In this document: piece by piece, positions 1-12,663 of the stretch
Position numbering within the stretch: the stretch's first letter is position 1
Layout: every line of letters begins with the position of its first letter
Source: Paenibacillus bovis
GTDB taxonomy: Bacteria; Bacillota; Bacilli; Paenibacillales; Paenibacillaceae
DNA: 64,000 nucleotides
Reading direction: 5' to 3'
Assembly: GCF_001421015.2 (NCBI RefSeq)
Contig: NZ_CP013023.1
Location: forward strand, 558,001-622,000
Notes under the pieces: model-generated
Database searches by the model: none
What the model saw: only the letters and a program-made list of their open reading frames with translations
What the model was told of the DNA's origin: nothing
Translations under genes and position numbers: made by a program

Positions 1-86
1 CGAAATACCAATTCCCTCGGTGCATCAAATTCGCGTTCCAGCACAAGTTCCTGACCTTCTACCCTCGATACCATTTGACCTGACAT
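1..86 (-). CDS. SRPBCC (AHSA1-like) domain protein, N-terminal fragment
   Basis: Only the first 28 codons lie in the window; the gene runs off the left edge. The translation begins MSGQMVSRVEGQELVLEREF and continues DAPRELVF, the usual opening strand of SRPBCC/AHSA1 proteins (a hydrophobic-ligand-binding fold related to the Hsp90 co-chaperone Aha1). The first ATG is chosen because GAGGAGGA (93-100) sits 6-7 nt upstream; a second in-frame ATG four codons later is less well spaced. Many such proteins pair with an ArsR regulator, but that side is outside the window. The fold is fairly sure from the motif; the function is unknown. Confidence 0.7.
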   Translation of the reverse strand, partial: MSGQMVSRVEGQELVLEREFDAPRELVF

Positions 87-395
87 ATACCATCCTCCTC
101 GAATTTCATTGGACTTGCGGAAGATACGGCTAACGCTGCATTATTCTTTCTGGCTGTTGTTTCTCCTTAGTACATTCTCTGGCAGATCGCGCCTTTCCTC
201 TATCCTTTTGCGCCCTGGCTTCATCTATTTGAAGATTATCAGAGAATGCACTGCCTTTTTTTGTTCCGTTCGGCTATTCCGGCTGTGTTCTTCACGATAG
301 TTACATACAGAATAGACAAAAAAGCTGCCCCATTCAGCGGAGCAGCTGGTATGATCATTTGTTGGACAGGTAAAATGTAGTACTGAACTTCCGGA
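87..395. other. Gene-free stretch with the SDR terminator
   Basis: Holds the ribosome binding site of the leftmost gene (93-100) and the terminator of the SDR gene (316-347). I see no credible gene; the reading frame at 109-300 has no ribosome binding site and no family resemblance. Confidence 0.6.
316..347 (-). terminator. Terminator of the oxidoreductase/SDR operon
   Basis: On the minus strand AGCTGC and GCAGCT arms (323-347, partly extended by G-C pairs) are followed by a run of six T. It lies about 50 nt after the SDR stop codon. Confidence 0.75.
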
Positions 396-1106
396 TCACC
401 ACGGAAGCTGATCGTCCATATAATAAAACTCACCTGTTGGACCTTCTGCCGGCAAAGTAGCCAAACGGACTGCTGTTTTGGCACCATCTGTTACAGATAG
501 CTCGCCATGTTCGCCACCCAGTCGGGTTTTGACGAGACCGGGATGCACGGAATTCACTTTCAAACCCGCAGCTTTGTGCTGCTGTGACCAATAGGCGGTC
601 AGCATATTAAGCGCTGCCTTGGAAGCGGCATAAGCAGGCTGGGCCAGCTTTTGCACCTGCTCATTCGTCAATTGCAGTGCAATCGAACCGATCGCACTGC
701 TCTGATTAACGACCCGGCCAGCTGGGCTTTTTAGCAGTAGCGGCAGCAATTTTTCTGTGAGACGATAAGGGGCGTAGGTGTTGACTTCAAATGTATCTCG
801 AAATACGTCTCCCTCATATTCGGAATTTTCCAGCAATACGCCTGCATTATTAACCAGAATATCCAATCGGCCATACTTTTCCTCAATCCATTGAGCCAGT
901 TCATTGATGTGTTCCTCATTGGTCACTTCCAGCTGTACACCCTGGACATCGATATTTTCCTGGCGCAATTCGCTGGCGGCTTCCTCGGCAGCTGCCAGGG
1001 TTCGTGCAGACAGCAGTACAGTGATTCCCTGCTGACCGAGCTGTCTGGCTACTTCCAGACCGATACCTTTACTCGCTCCTGTTACCAGTGCGATTGAATT
1101 TGTCAT
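396..1106 (-). CDS. SDR-family NAD(P)-dependent oxidoreductase
   Basis: A 236-residue classical short-chain dehydrogenase/reductase. The cofactor motif TGASKGIG is at residues 9-16, NNAG at 86-89, and the catalytic Ser/Tyr/Lys at about S136-137, Y159 and K163 (YAASK). ATG at 1106 is preferred over an in-frame ATG at 1115 because the AAGGAGG site (1116-1122) directly abuts the latter and is 9 nt from the former. It follows the flavodoxin-fold oxidoreductase gene by about 40 nt on the same strand, so the two are probably co-transcribed under the TetR operator at 1737-1750. The substrate cannot be read from the sequence; a carbonyl reductase acting on reactive or xenobiotic compounds would fit the neighbourhood. 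Confidence 0.9.
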   Translation of the reverse strand: MTNSIALVTGASKGIGLEVARQLGQQGITVLLSARTLAAAEEAASELRQENIDVQGVQLEVTNEEHINELAQWIEEKYGRLDILVNNAGVLLENSEYEGDVFRDTFEVNTYAPYRLTEKLLPLLLKSPAGRVVNQSSAIGSIALQLTNEQVQKLAQPAYAASKAALNMLTAYWSQQHKAAGLKVNSVHPGLVKTRLGGEHGELSVTDGAKTAVRLATLPAEGPTGEFYYMDDQLPW

Positions 1107-1148
1107 ATTAAACATCCTCCTTAAGTTTGGTTCGGGTTTGGGTTGGAG

Positions 1149-1709
1149 TTATGGATTAACGGTTATGGAATCGGGCGTATGCACATGTCTGACTGTATTC
1201 AAATGTTGTACATAGGCCAGCTGGCTGTCCGTAATCTGCTCATCGGTAATATGGTGAACGTTATGCAAAACAAACGGTGGCAAATAATGTGCGCCTACAT
1301 AATGGGTCAGTGCCTCCATCGGAGCGGCGATTGTACGGATCGTGAACAGGTTGGAGCCACCGGGCTGGTAAGCCGCACTGCTGCCTGCTGTCGAGATAGC
1401 GATGCCGATTTCTTTGCCCTGCATATGATTGCCATCCGGACCGAACGCCCAGCCAAAAGCCAGCACTTCATCAAACCACTGTTTGAGCAGCGGCGGTGTA
1501 CTGTACCAGTAGAGCGGATACTGGAAAATAATGCGATCATGGCTGTCCAGCAAAGCCTGCTCATAAGCAATATCGAGCTGGTGGTCCGGGTAGGCATCAT
1601 ACAATGTATGTACCGTCGTATCCGGATGTGTCTTCATTATCTCTGTCCAGGCGCGATTCACCCGGGACGTATGCAGATGGGGATGGGCTACAATAATAAG
1701 TGTTTTCAT
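1149..1709 (-). CDS. NAD(P)H oxidoreductase, flavodoxin-like fold (YwrO/KefF type)
   Basis: 186 residues. The start MKTLIIVAHPHLHTSRVN is the first strand and phosphate loop of the flavodoxin_2 family (YwrO, MdaB, KefF); FQYPLYWYSTPPLLKQWFDEV carries the conserved P-x-YWY and W-FDEV elements, and STAGSSAAY is in the FMN/active-site loop. Family members reduce quinones or nitro compounds with FMN and NAD(P)H. The AGAACGATCGTTCT palindrome lies 28-41 nt upstream of the start, suggesting repression by the adjacent TetR, with the SDR downstream in the same unit. Role inferred: electrophile or quinone detoxification. Confidence 0.88.
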   Translation of the reverse strand: MKTLIIVAHPHLHTSRVNRAWTEIMKTHPDTTVHTLYDAYPDHQLDIAYEQALLDSHDRIIFQYPLYWYSTPPLLKQWFDEVLAFGWAFGPDGNHMQGKEIGIAISTAGSSAAYQPGGSNLFTIRTIAAPMEALTHYVGAHYLPPFVLHNVHHITDEQITDSQLAYVQHLNTVRHVHTPDSITVNP

Positions 1710-1736
1710 CGTTATCTCTCCTCGTATTCTTATTTG

Positions 1737-1750
1737 AGAACGATCGTTCT
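1737..1750. promoter_or_regulatory. Palindromic operator upstream of the oxidoreductase gene
   Basis: AGAACGATCGTTCT is a perfect 14-bp palindrome preceded by TTG. A near copy lies at 2404-2420 ahead of the neighbouring TetR gene, and degenerate copies lie at 2471-2511. Shared sites at the regulator and target promoters are the usual sign of a TetR operator. Confidence 0.75.
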
Positions 1751-1784
1751 AATTTATTCAAAAAAAGAGGAGCACCCTTGCTGA

Positions 1785-2363
1785 TCATTTCTCTATCATT
1801 CGGATGCTCATCTCTGCCATCTGCTTCAGTTTCTCTTTTGGCAGCGACGTTCGTACGGTTACTCGTAGTCCAAGCAGCGCATTATGCAGCTGTTCCGCCA
1901 ATTCACGGGCTTCATACCGGGTAGTGAATTCGCCATTCGACTGTCCCCACGTCACAATATCTGTAAGTATATCCTCTGCTCTCTCAAAAGCGGCTCTGGA
2001 GCGGGCATCAATCTCGGGATCGCGATTTGCCAGTTCGATCGCAGAGTTTACCATCATACAGCCTGACGGTGCATCGGGCTCGCCTTCTATTATCGAGTTG
2101 AAGATGAATTGCAGGGCTTCCCTTGCTGTCTGCAGATGACGTATTCCGTTGATTATGGAGCAGACAAACTGCTCGCCAAACCGATCCATCGCTTTGAGAT
2201 AGAGGGTATGCTTATCTACAAAGGTATCGTACAAACTGCGACGATGAATACCCATATGCTCGGTCAGATCATTCATTGAAGTCTTCTCATAACCTTGTTC
2301 CCAGAAAAGCTTCATCGCTTTTTCCAGCACTTCATTTTCTTCGAATTCCTTGCTTCTTCCCAT
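1785..2363 (-). CDS. TetR/AcrR-family transcriptional regulator
   Basis: 192 residues from the ATG at 2363, which has an AGGAGGG site a few bases upstream; the longer open frame to 2462 adds 33 residues without a ribosome binding site and would read through operator DNA. The N-terminal helix-turn-helix spans about residues 7-50 (VLEKAMKLFWEQGYEKTSMN, then LTEHMGIHRRSLYDTF), with a helical ligand-binding part after it. It is most like the YxaF/LmrA-type branch. It probably represses itself and the oxidoreductase/SDR pair downstream through the GAGAACGATC palindromes. The inducer is unknown. Confidence 0.9.
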   Translation of the reverse strand: MGRSKEFEENEVLEKAMKLFWEQGYEKTSMNDLTEHMGIHRRSLYDTFVDKHTLYLKAMDRFGEQFVCSIINGIRHLQTAREALQFIFNSIIEGEPDAPSGCMMVNSAIELANRDPEIDARSRAAFERAEDILTDIVTWGQSNGEFTTRYEARELAEQLHNALLGLRVTVRTSLPKEKLKQMAEMSIRMIEK

Positions 2364-2403
2364 CAGGTCCCTCCTCCTGGCTGTCGATTCAGGCTGCATT
2401 CTA

Positions 2404-2420
2404 TTGAGAACGATCATTCT
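2404..2420. promoter_or_regulatory. Second copy of the TetR-type operator
   Basis: TGAGAACGATCATTCTA differs by one base from the palindrome at 1737-1750 and lies about 45 nt upstream of the tetR start codon, as expected for autoregulation. Confidence 0.65.
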
Positions 2421-2470
2421 AGTATAGCTAGTAAATAACTCTCTTTTGTTGTCTGGATTCATCCTAGCAT

Positions 2471-2511
2471 ATTGAGAACAATCAGTAAAGAATTATTTTT
2501 ACCGATCGTTC
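2471..2511. promoter_or_regulatory. Degenerate operator pair between tetR and the lrp-type gene
   Basis: TTGAGAACAATCAGT on the plus strand and, about 20 nt on, CCGATCGTTCCCAA (its minus-strand reading is TTGGGAACGATCGG) both resemble the 1737-1750 operator. They are probably additional or auxiliary sites for the same regulator. Confidence 0.45.
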
Positions 2512-2549
2512 CCAATAATAAAATGGATAGATCTCTAACGCCAAAACCA

Positions 2550-2987
2550 TTACAGCAGATGATGGCGATCTTCGATCAGTGTCTTCATGCTGACATGGGA
2601 TTTGGATGGACCCAGCTGCACCAGTCTCTCCTGGAAACTGGCAAGTTCCTGCATGGAAGATGTCTGCACTTGAATCATATAATTATATTCGCCGCTGATC
2701 CGGTGCATATCGGTTACTTCTACAGCCTGCTCGCAGAAATCGACGATCTCCTGACTGCGCTCGGTTTTGACCATGATGAACGTGGTCATCGACCGATCCA
2801 ATTTGGCCCAGTTAAACATGGCGCTGTAGCCGGTAATGACTCCTTTTTCCTCCAGACGGATAATCCGTTCACGGATAGACGGAGCCGACAGATTCAGCTC
2901 CTTGCTTAGTTGTGCCGCTGTAATTCGGCCGTAGCTCTGTAATTTCTGCATGATTTTCAGATCGATTTCGTCGATAGAAGATGGCAT
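2550..2987 (-). CDS. Lrp/AsnC-family transcriptional regulator
   Basis: 145 residues, typical for the family. The start MPSSIDEIDLKIMQKLQSYG leads into a winged helix-turn-helix (AAQLSKELNLSAPSIRERI) and then the RAM/Lrp ligand domain from about residue 65 to the end, including HRISGEYNYMIQVQ. ATG 2987 is favoured by a GAGGAG site upstream; the open frame to 3026 is an extension without support. Its divergent neighbour is an XRE-type regulator. Such proteins sense amino acids and often act on transport or amino-acid metabolism genes; the target here is unknown. Confidence 0.9.
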   Translation of the reverse strand: MPSSIDEIDLKIMQKLQSYGRITAAQLSKELNLSAPSIRERIIRLEEKGVITGYSAMFNWAKLDRSMTTFIMVKTERSQEIVDFCEQAVEVTDMHRISGEYNYMIQVQTSSMQELASFQERLVQLGPSKSHVSMKTLIEDRHHLL

Positions 2988-3394
2988 GATATCAATTCTC
3001 CTCTGTGTATAACACATGAATGGCATTAAAAAAGCAAACCCGGCGAAACCTCTTCTTTTCCAAATTCCTGTTCGCTGATTTGCTGTGTTTATTTTTTTGC
3101 TTTTTTACTTTTTTGCTTCTTTACCTCTATATCGTCATAACGGCCTTTTTTATACTAACGCTATCATACCACGAAGGAGAACAAAGAATGAGAATTAACA
3201 AATGAGATCATGTCGTTATTCGGGCATTGGCTTACTACGATTGGAATAGGCAGCCCGCTTAGCATGGATATGTCCGATTCTGCAGGAGTTCAGGAATATT
3301 TCAATTGCCGTGTTGGAACGTTCTTTTTGCATTTTCGACGAGGATGCGTAATGATATCTACAGACAGTACCATACGGAAAGGAAGCGATGATCG
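2988..3394. other. Divergent promoter region without genes
   Basis: About 400 nt between the divergent lrp-type and xre-type genes. It contains pyrimidine-rich T tracts (3075-3125) and the ribosome binding site of the plus-strand gene (3377-3384). Open frames here lack start signals and family features. Confidence 0.55.
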
Positions 3395-4249
3395 ATGAAA
3401 AAGGAACATTCTTCTCCACTCGGGGAATTCATCAAGTCACGCCGGGAACGATTGCAGCCGGATCAGGCCGGAATTCAGCCGTTGCCCGGACGCCGCCGTA
3501 CACCCGGACTGCGAAGGGAAGAAGTCGCCTATCTCGCCAATATGAGCGTAACCTACTACACCTGGCTGGAGCAGGGTCGTGAGACTCGCCCGTCTCCCGA
3601 AGTATTGAGCAGTATCAGCACCGCGCTGCAGCTAAGTACGGATGAACACCGATATCTGCTCGACCTTGCCCGAAATGGATCGGTTGATCATACCGACACT
3701 GCCGAAGAAGCTCCATCGGATACCGGATTTCTGCAAAATATCGTAGACCAGCTGCACTATCCTTCCTTTATTACGGATGAAGGAACAGATGTTATCGCTT
3801 GGAACCGCGCAGCGGAGCTATGTATTGCCGATTTTGGCAGCCTTTCGCAGCAAGATCGTCATATGAGCCATGTGATATTTTTCGATGAAGATTATCGCAG
3901 ACGGCTGCTCAACTGGGAAGAGTTCGCACGTTACAGCGTAGCCATTATGCGCACACGCTTTGAAGATTATCAGAAGCACCCTCTCTATAGGGATCGGTTC
4001 GAACGTCTGCTGCAGGATAGCGATGTATTCGCTTCGTTATGGGCAAAGTACGAAATCCAGCAAAAGCGGGTAAAAACAGCCTACTATCAACTGGAAGACG
4101 GACAAATTATGGAATTCGACATCCATTATACTTCCGTTATCGATAATGATCCGGGATTGCACTGGTGCTTTTTCGTTCCGGTACCGGGTTCGGGTACAGA
4201 AGAAAGACTGCTGCAGAGATTGGAGCAGGACAGACAGCAGCAGCTTTAA
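3395..4249 (+). CDS. XRE-family regulator with MmyB-type ligand-binding domain
   Basis: 284 residues. An N-terminal helix-turn-helix (about residues 10-80) contains RTPGLRREEVAYLANMSVTY followed by YTWLEQGR, diagnostic of the MmyB-like branch. From about residue 105 the MmyB ligand-binding domain follows (FITDEGTDVIAWNRAAELC near its start; a FHYTS-like motif and PVPGSGTEERL near the end). The start is fixed by GGAAAGGAAG at 3377-3384. A bidirectional terminator follows at 4261. Relatives often control an adjacent dehydrogenase or transporter, but none is adjacent here. Confidence 0.9.
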   Translation: MKKEHSSPLGEFIKSRRERLQPDQAGIQPLPGRRRTPGLRREEVAYLANMSVTYYTWLEQGRETRPSPEVLSSISTALQLSTDEHRYLLDLARNGSVDHTDTAEEAPSDTGFLQNIVDQLHYPSFITDEGTDVIAWNRAAELCIADFGSLSQQDRHMSHVIFFDEDYRRRLLNWEEFARYSVAIMRTRFEDYQKHPLYRDRFERLLQDSDVFASLWAKYEIQQKRVKTAYYQLEDGQIMEFDIHYTSVIDNDPGLHWCFFVPVPGSGTEERLLQRLEQDRQQQL

Positions 4250-4260
4250 AAATATTAAAA

Positions 4261-4312
4261 AGAAGCCTGTCCGATTGACCATTGTGGTCAGCCGAATAGG
4301 CTTCTGCTTTTA
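4261..4312. terminator. Bidirectional terminator between xre-type gene and galactanase
   Basis: AGAAGCCT (4261-4268) pairs with AGGCTTCT (4298-4305), with an inner GACC/GGTC stem. A CTTTT run follows on the plus strand and an AT-rich tract on the minus strand, so it can end both convergent genes. Confidence 0.8.
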
Positions 4313-4355
4313 CCTTCTATACATCTGTTCAATCTGCGTTATATCGTATTCATCT

Positions 4356-8372
<4,017 letters not shown>

Positions 8373-8377
8373 TTAGC

Positions 8378-8391
8378 ATAAAGCGCTTACA
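8378..8391 (-). promoter_or_regulatory. cre-like CcpA site of the galactanase gene
   Basis: On the minus strand TGTAAGCGCTTTAT matches the CcpA consensus TGWAARCGYTWNCW except near its last positions. It lies about 45 nt upstream of the start codon, so CcpA bound here would repress galactanase expression on preferred sugars. Confidence 0.65.
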
Positions 8392-8563
8392 TCATAACCA
8401 TGATCAATATAGCAGACGCTTATCGCCCGGGACATGAGAAGATTGCAACATTTTGTGTGCTTAGGCAAGCATTTGGGGCGAGCAGGGACTTCGTGTTCCT
8501 CATTTATCCTGATATGGCAGGTATCGTACAGATACGCACGGAACGTGATTATGCCTATACAGA

Positions 8564-8600
8564 CAGAACCCCCTCAGCTTTTTATGCTGAAGGGGTTCTG
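8564..8600. terminator. Inverted repeat downstream of mqo, possible terminator
   Basis: CAGAACCCCCTCAGC and GCTGAAGGGGTTCTG form a long G-C-rich stem about 105 nt after the mqo stop. Neither side has a proper T run, so rho-independent action is uncertain. Confidence 0.45.
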
Positions 8601-8704
8601 GTTGGAATCTCTGTATTGTATCATCTGCGTGTTGCATCATTTGGTCATTTGCGATCCGGATATAATGCCGATCGGTCAGACTGTCTATTTTACCTTTTCT
8701 CTGG

Positions 8705-10255
8705 CTACTGCACCGGTTCTCCGAATACCTCCGGCTCGGTAACTATTTTCAGAGAGTCGATACTGGGGTGCTTTTCTTCGCTCAGCTCCAGTGTCTTGGT
8801 TGTGGACGCGAAGATTTCATGGAACATATCCGGATGATCCGCCAGTGCTATGCCGTAGGAAGGAATCATCTCTTTGATCTTGGGCTCCCATTCGTTCATG
8901 CGCTGCGGGAAGCATCTTTGCAGTACTTCCAGCATAACGTGCACGGCGGTCGAAGCGCCCGGAGAAGCGCCCAGCAGTGCAGCGACCGAGCCGTCTGCCG
9001 CACTGACCACTTCCGTACCGAACTGCAGAGTTCCTTTGCCGCTAGGAGTATCCTTGATTACCTGCACACGCTGACCGGCGACCACAATCTCCCATTCGTC
9101 CAGCTTGGCATTGGGAATAAATTCGCGCAGCTCTTCCAGCCGCTTGTCGTTGGACAGCATCACCTGCTGGATCAGGTACTTGGTCAGTCCCATTTCCTTG
9201 GCACCGGCTGCCAGCATCGTGAACAGGTTATTCGGCTTCACCGATCCGATCAGATCGAGGTTGGAGCCTGTTTTGAGGAACTTCGGCGAGAAGCCGGCGA
9301 ACGGACCGAACAGCAGCGCCTTTTTGTTGCCGATATAGCGGGTATCCAGATGCGGAACCGACATTGGCGGCGCGCCTACTTTGGCTTTGCCGTATACTTT
9401 GGCATGATGGCGGGCGACGATATCCGGGTTGTTGCAGACCATGAACAGGCCACTGACCGGGAATCCGCCGATATAACGCGATTCCGGAATACCTGTTTTC
9501 TGCAGCAGTGGCAGACTGCCGCCTCCGGCACCGATAAAGATAAATTTGGTCAGATGATGCTCCACTTTACCATTATCCAGATTCTGCACTTTGACTGACC
9601 ACATGCCATCGCTCGTACGCTTGATATCCTTGATGCTATGTTTATAATGAATTTCTACATTTTTGCTTTTGAGATGGTCGAACAGCATGCGTGTTAGCGC
9701 CCCAAAGTTCACGTCCGTACCGGAATCGATCTTGGTTGCCGCAATCGGTTCATTGGACGAGCGGCCTTCCATAATAAGCGGAATCCATTTTTTGAGTTTG
9801 TTCGGATCGTCCGAATACTCCATGCCTTCGAACAATGGCAGTTTTGATAGCGCTTTAAATCTTTTGTTCAGAAAAGATACATTTTTCTCGCCCATGACCA
9901 GACTCATATGAGGGATAGGCTTGATAAAGTCCTGTGGATTGCGGATCAGATTGCTTTTCACCAGGAAGGACCAGAATTGCCGGGACAGCTGAAATTGCTC
10001 ATTGATCTGTACCGCCTTGCTGATATCTACCGATCCGTCCGGCTTCTCGGTCGTATAGTTCAGCTCGCATAGGGCAGCATGGCCTGTACCCGCATTATTC
10101 CATTCGTTGGAGCTTTCTTCTCCAGCGCTTGCGAGTTTTTCAAACACTTTAATTTCCCACTCCGGTGCTAACTCTTTCAGCAATGATCCCAGCGTCGCAC
10201 TCATGACCCCGGCACCAATTAAGATAATGTCTGTTTTTTTCTGTATGCTGCTCAT
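8705..10255 (-). CDS. mqo: Malate:quinone oxidoreductase
   Basis: 516 residues, the usual length. The N-terminal FAD-binding motif is [20 protein letters not shown]; the family signature [20 protein letters not shown] follows at about residues 50-70, with the second conserved block [20 protein letters not shown] further on. The enzyme is a membrane-associated flavoprotein that oxidises malate to oxaloacetate and passes electrons to the quinone pool, working beside or instead of NAD-linked malate dehydrogenase. It is monocistronic, with a promoter at 10359-10386 and a leader of about 100 nt that carries a small terminator-like hairpin. Confidence 0.97.
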   Translation of the reverse strand: MSSIQKKTDIILIGAGVMSATLGSLLKELAPEWEIKVFEKLASAGEESSNEWNNAGTGHAALCELNYTTEKPDGSVDISKAVQINEQFQLSRQFWSFLVKSNLIRNPQDFIKPIPHMSLVMGEKNVSFLNKRFKALSKLPLFEGMEYSDDPNKLKKWIPLIMEGRSSNEPIAATKIDSGTDVNFGALTRMLFDHLKSKNVEIHYKHSIKDIKRTSDGMWSVKVQNLDNGKVEHHLTKFIFIGAGGGSLPLLQKTGIPESRYIGGFPVSGLFMVCNNPDIVARHHAKVYGKAKVGAPPMSVPHLDTRYIGNKKALLFGPFAGFSPKFLKTGSNLDLIGSVKPNNLFTMLAAGAKEMGLTKYLIQQVMLSNDKRLEELREFIPNAKLDEWEIVVAGQRVQVIKDTPSGKGTLQFGTEVVSAADGSVAALLGASPGASTAVHVMLEVLQRCFPQRMNEWEPKIKEMIPSYGIALADHPDMFHEIFASTTKTLELSEEKHPSIDSLKIVTEPEVFGEPVQ

Positions 10256-10284
10256 AAAAACCTTCCTTATCTCTTATATTTGCA

Positions 10285-10306
10285 AAAAAGAGCAGGCCCT
10301 CCCGCT
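10285..10306 (-). promoter_or_regulatory. Terminator-like hairpin in the mqo leader
   Basis: On the minus strand AGCGGG/CCTGCT (one G-U pair, loop AGGG) is followed by C and six T, about 30-50 nt before the mqo start. It could be an attenuator or just residual termination from the upstream GH43 gene. The stem is only 6 bp. Confidence 0.35.
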
Positions 10307-10358
10307 TAGGTGATACAAGAAGCAAGGCTCCACTCAGGAACATCCCTTTTCTGTATAC

Positions 10359-10386
10359 ATTATAACGAAAATAACTACACTGTTAA
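10359..10386 (-). promoter_or_regulatory. Sigma-A-type promoter of mqo
   Basis: Minus strand: TTAACA (10381-10386), 16-nt spacer, TATAAT (10359-10364), about 100 nt upstream of the mqo start codon. Confidence 0.65.
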
Positions 10387-10603
10387 AATTTTATCGACAT
10401 TTGTCTTCTAAATTATAAACCATATACAGTTGGAAAAAAAAGTGAGAAGTTTACCCATATAGCATTAATAATACAAAACCGACGGTTTAACTCAGTTATC
10501 CAGAAAAAATAGGATGATTCCCGTCCATAAGGCAGAATTGGGCGCATTTGCTGGCTTTCCTGCCTGTTGCGGTCTCCGATCTGTCGCTGCAGCGCGCCTT
10601 CGT

Positions 10604-11620
10604 TCACTTTTTTATCCGGAAAAGGTTGCCGGTATCTTCTATCTCATACAAAACGCAGCGGGAATCCGGCATCCGAAATGGACGATGAAGGATCAGCATC
10701 CAATCCCCTGCCAGTGTACGAAAGAGCATGCCATGCCCACTGTCTTCCCGGATCAGCGGCTCCAGCTGTTCCCAGGGACCGGTTAGCTCACCAGTCAGAG
10801 AGCGGGCTATCGTCTGTACATAGCTGTCTGCCTCATAGCTTGACCAGAGCATAATCAGCTCGCCACCGGAAGTACGGTACAGCTGACAACCGTCGCTGAC
10901 ATAGACTGGAATCTCCTGATCCTGCTGCACCGAAGCTGTCTCTACAGCAGTCGGCTGCGTCCAGACTGTATCATCCTGCCGAATCCATGATGCCGATGAA
11001 GCGCTGAACAAATGGATCGGTTCACCTATCGCAGCCGATAAATCCTCGGTTAGACGAACCGCCTCGATCGTGCCATCTATCGTCTGAATCCACTCATGGC
11101 AGTAGACCATCCATGGTGCGCCGCTTGGGTCACGGTAGAGCGTGCCGTCCAGCGTCATCATCGTCTCCGGCAGTACAGGCGCATGACGATGCATCAGCTC
11201 AAACGGCCCTGTCGGAGAGTCGCTGACTGCGATTACCGTGCCCCTCCAGTGTCTGCTGTATCCATGAACCGGCTCGCCAGCCAGCGCGCGCTCGTTGTTA
11301 TGCAGTGTCACGAACAGATAGTAACGTCCCTCGTATTCATGCACCTCGGGCGCCCATGCCCCATGCTGCGGATGAGCCCATACATCGTCCGGAATCGCAA
11401 AGACCTCATAAGGCCCTTCCCATTCCGACAGATCATTGCTGCGGTAGACCAGCACACCATAACGATCCATCCCGTTCCACTCCGGCGACCCTCCCGTGTA
11501 CAAATAATATAGCTGCTGCCGAGGATCGGTCAGTACAAATGGATCATGTGCAGGGATATCCTCCAGACGGTGACCCTTTTGCGGGTGATGCACATCCGAA
11601 GCGGCATTATAGGCAGGCAT
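10604..11620 (-). CDS. Glycoside hydrolase family 43 protein
   Basis: 338 residues without a signal peptide, so probably cytoplasmic. The five-bladed propeller family signature is visible: catalytic base Asp26 in AHDPFVL, WAPEVHEYEGRYYLFV at about 89-104, pKa-modulating Asp158 in TLDGTLYRD and acid Glu176 in VYCHEW. Members are arabinosidases or xylosidases; an arabinosidase would fit the galactanase and the araBDA operon in this window, but specificity cannot be read directly. The start has AAGGAG about 10 nt upstream. It is upstream of, and in the same direction as, mqo but about 350 nt away. Confidence 0.9.
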   Translation of the reverse strand: MPAYNAASDVHHPQKGHRLEDIPAHDPFVLTDPRQQLYYLYTGGSPEWNGMDRYGVLVYRSNDLSEWEGPYEVFAIPDDVWAHPQHGAWAPEVHEYEGRYYLFVTLHNNERALAGEPVHGYSRHWRGTVIAVSDSPTGPFELMHRHAPVLPETMMTLDGTLYRDPSGAPWMVYCHEWIQTIDGTIEAVRLTEDLSAAIGEPIHLFSASSASWIRQDDTVWTQPTAVETASVQQDQEIPVYVSDGCQLYRTSGGELIMLWSSYEADSYVQTIARSLTGELTGPWEQLEPLIREDSGHGMLFRTLAGDWMLILHRPFRMPDSRCVLYEIEDTGNLFRIKK

Positions 11621-11795
11621 GGCGATCAGCTCCTTTTTGGATACGTTTTCATTTTAAAGAAGTATACCACTATCCTTTGCAGCAATACAGTCAGCCTGCT
11701 GGTAAAAGGCTGCTACCAGAGTTATCGTGTCACAGGGAACCTTTCAGAAAGCCGCTGCGTAACAGAGAGCAAAATAACATTTACGGAGGTTCAGG

Positions 11796-12555
11796 ATGAA
11801 GCCAATGAACAAGCAAATCATCAATACCGATTATGGAACATTCAAATATGTGCTGTCTGTCCAAGGATCACCGGCTATTCTTCTGATCAATAGAGGCAGC
11901 GGACCGGTGGAAGGCTGGCATAGGCTGTTCCCGGAGCTCGATCATGAATATACTGTGCTGGCTTATAATCGTCTCGGCATAGGGAAAAGCAGCAAACTGA
12001 CCGGGCTACAGCACGGTGCTGTCATTACGGCTACCCTAAAGCTGCTGCTGGACGATCTTCACGCGCCGCCTCCATATGTGCTGGTCGGTCATTTCCTCGG
12101 CGGATTGTACGCCAATCTGCTCGCCCGCCCATTCCCCGGCCAGATCGCCGGGTATACTGCTCGAAGCCAGTCACCTGCAGGATCTGCAGATTAACGATAC
12201 CCAGCCGGCTGTGATCCGCGCCCTGAACCGACTGCTGAGCAGACTGGATACATTCGTGTCTTCCCGCCAGTGGAATGAAGTTCATTATGTAGAAGAGACC
12301 GCCCGTCAAATTCAGCAGGCCGTGCCGTTTCCGAACAAGCCGCTGTTTGTCATTACGGGAATGAAAAAGTCTCCATTCGTGTCACAGCATGCGCTGGATA
12401 TCCGGCTAAACCATCAGCAGGAACTCGTGCAGCTCAGCCGATACGGCAAGCAGATACTGGCAAAGCGCAGCGGACACTTTCTCCAGTTTACCGAGCCGGA
12501 GTTTGTGCTGCAGATGATCCGAAACTGTATCTCTTGCTGTGCCAACAGCATATGA
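11796..12555 (+). pseudogene. Alpha/beta hydrolase, frameshifted and lacking its nucleophile
   Basis: The first frame (from 11796, good ribosome binding site GGAGG) runs from the N-terminus through YNRLGIGKSS and VLVGHFLGG to about 12155. The rest of the same protein (ILLEASHLQDLQ to the C-terminus at 12555, including FVITGM and KRSGHFLQ) is in the next frame, so one extra base or two missing bases near GCCGGGTATACTG break it. In addition the nucleophile elbow, normally GHSLGG, reads GHFLGG: TTC has replaced a serine codon. The second lesion argues against a mere sequencing error. The original gene was an alpha/beta-fold esterase-like hydrolase. Confidence 0.85.
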
Positions 12556-12663
12556 AATCCCTCCGCAATTGCGGTTGGCTGCTTTACCCGAGGATACGAC
12601 TATATTAGGGTTTTACCAGTGTCCATCCAGCAGCCAAGGAAACCAAAACAAGGAGAACCTGCC

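Larger units (their letters stand above)
10256..10603. other. mqo promoter and leader region
   Basis: Contains the mqo promoter (10359-10386) and, between it and the start codon, a short G-C hairpin with a T6 run (10285-10306). The rest, up to the GH43 stop, shows no gene. Confidence 0.55.

Noticed and set aside
1143..1784. Plus-strand open frame of 213 codons
   Set aside because: Exactly opposite the flavodoxin-fold oxidoreductase; no ribosome binding site, and its sequence looks like the antisense of a real gene.
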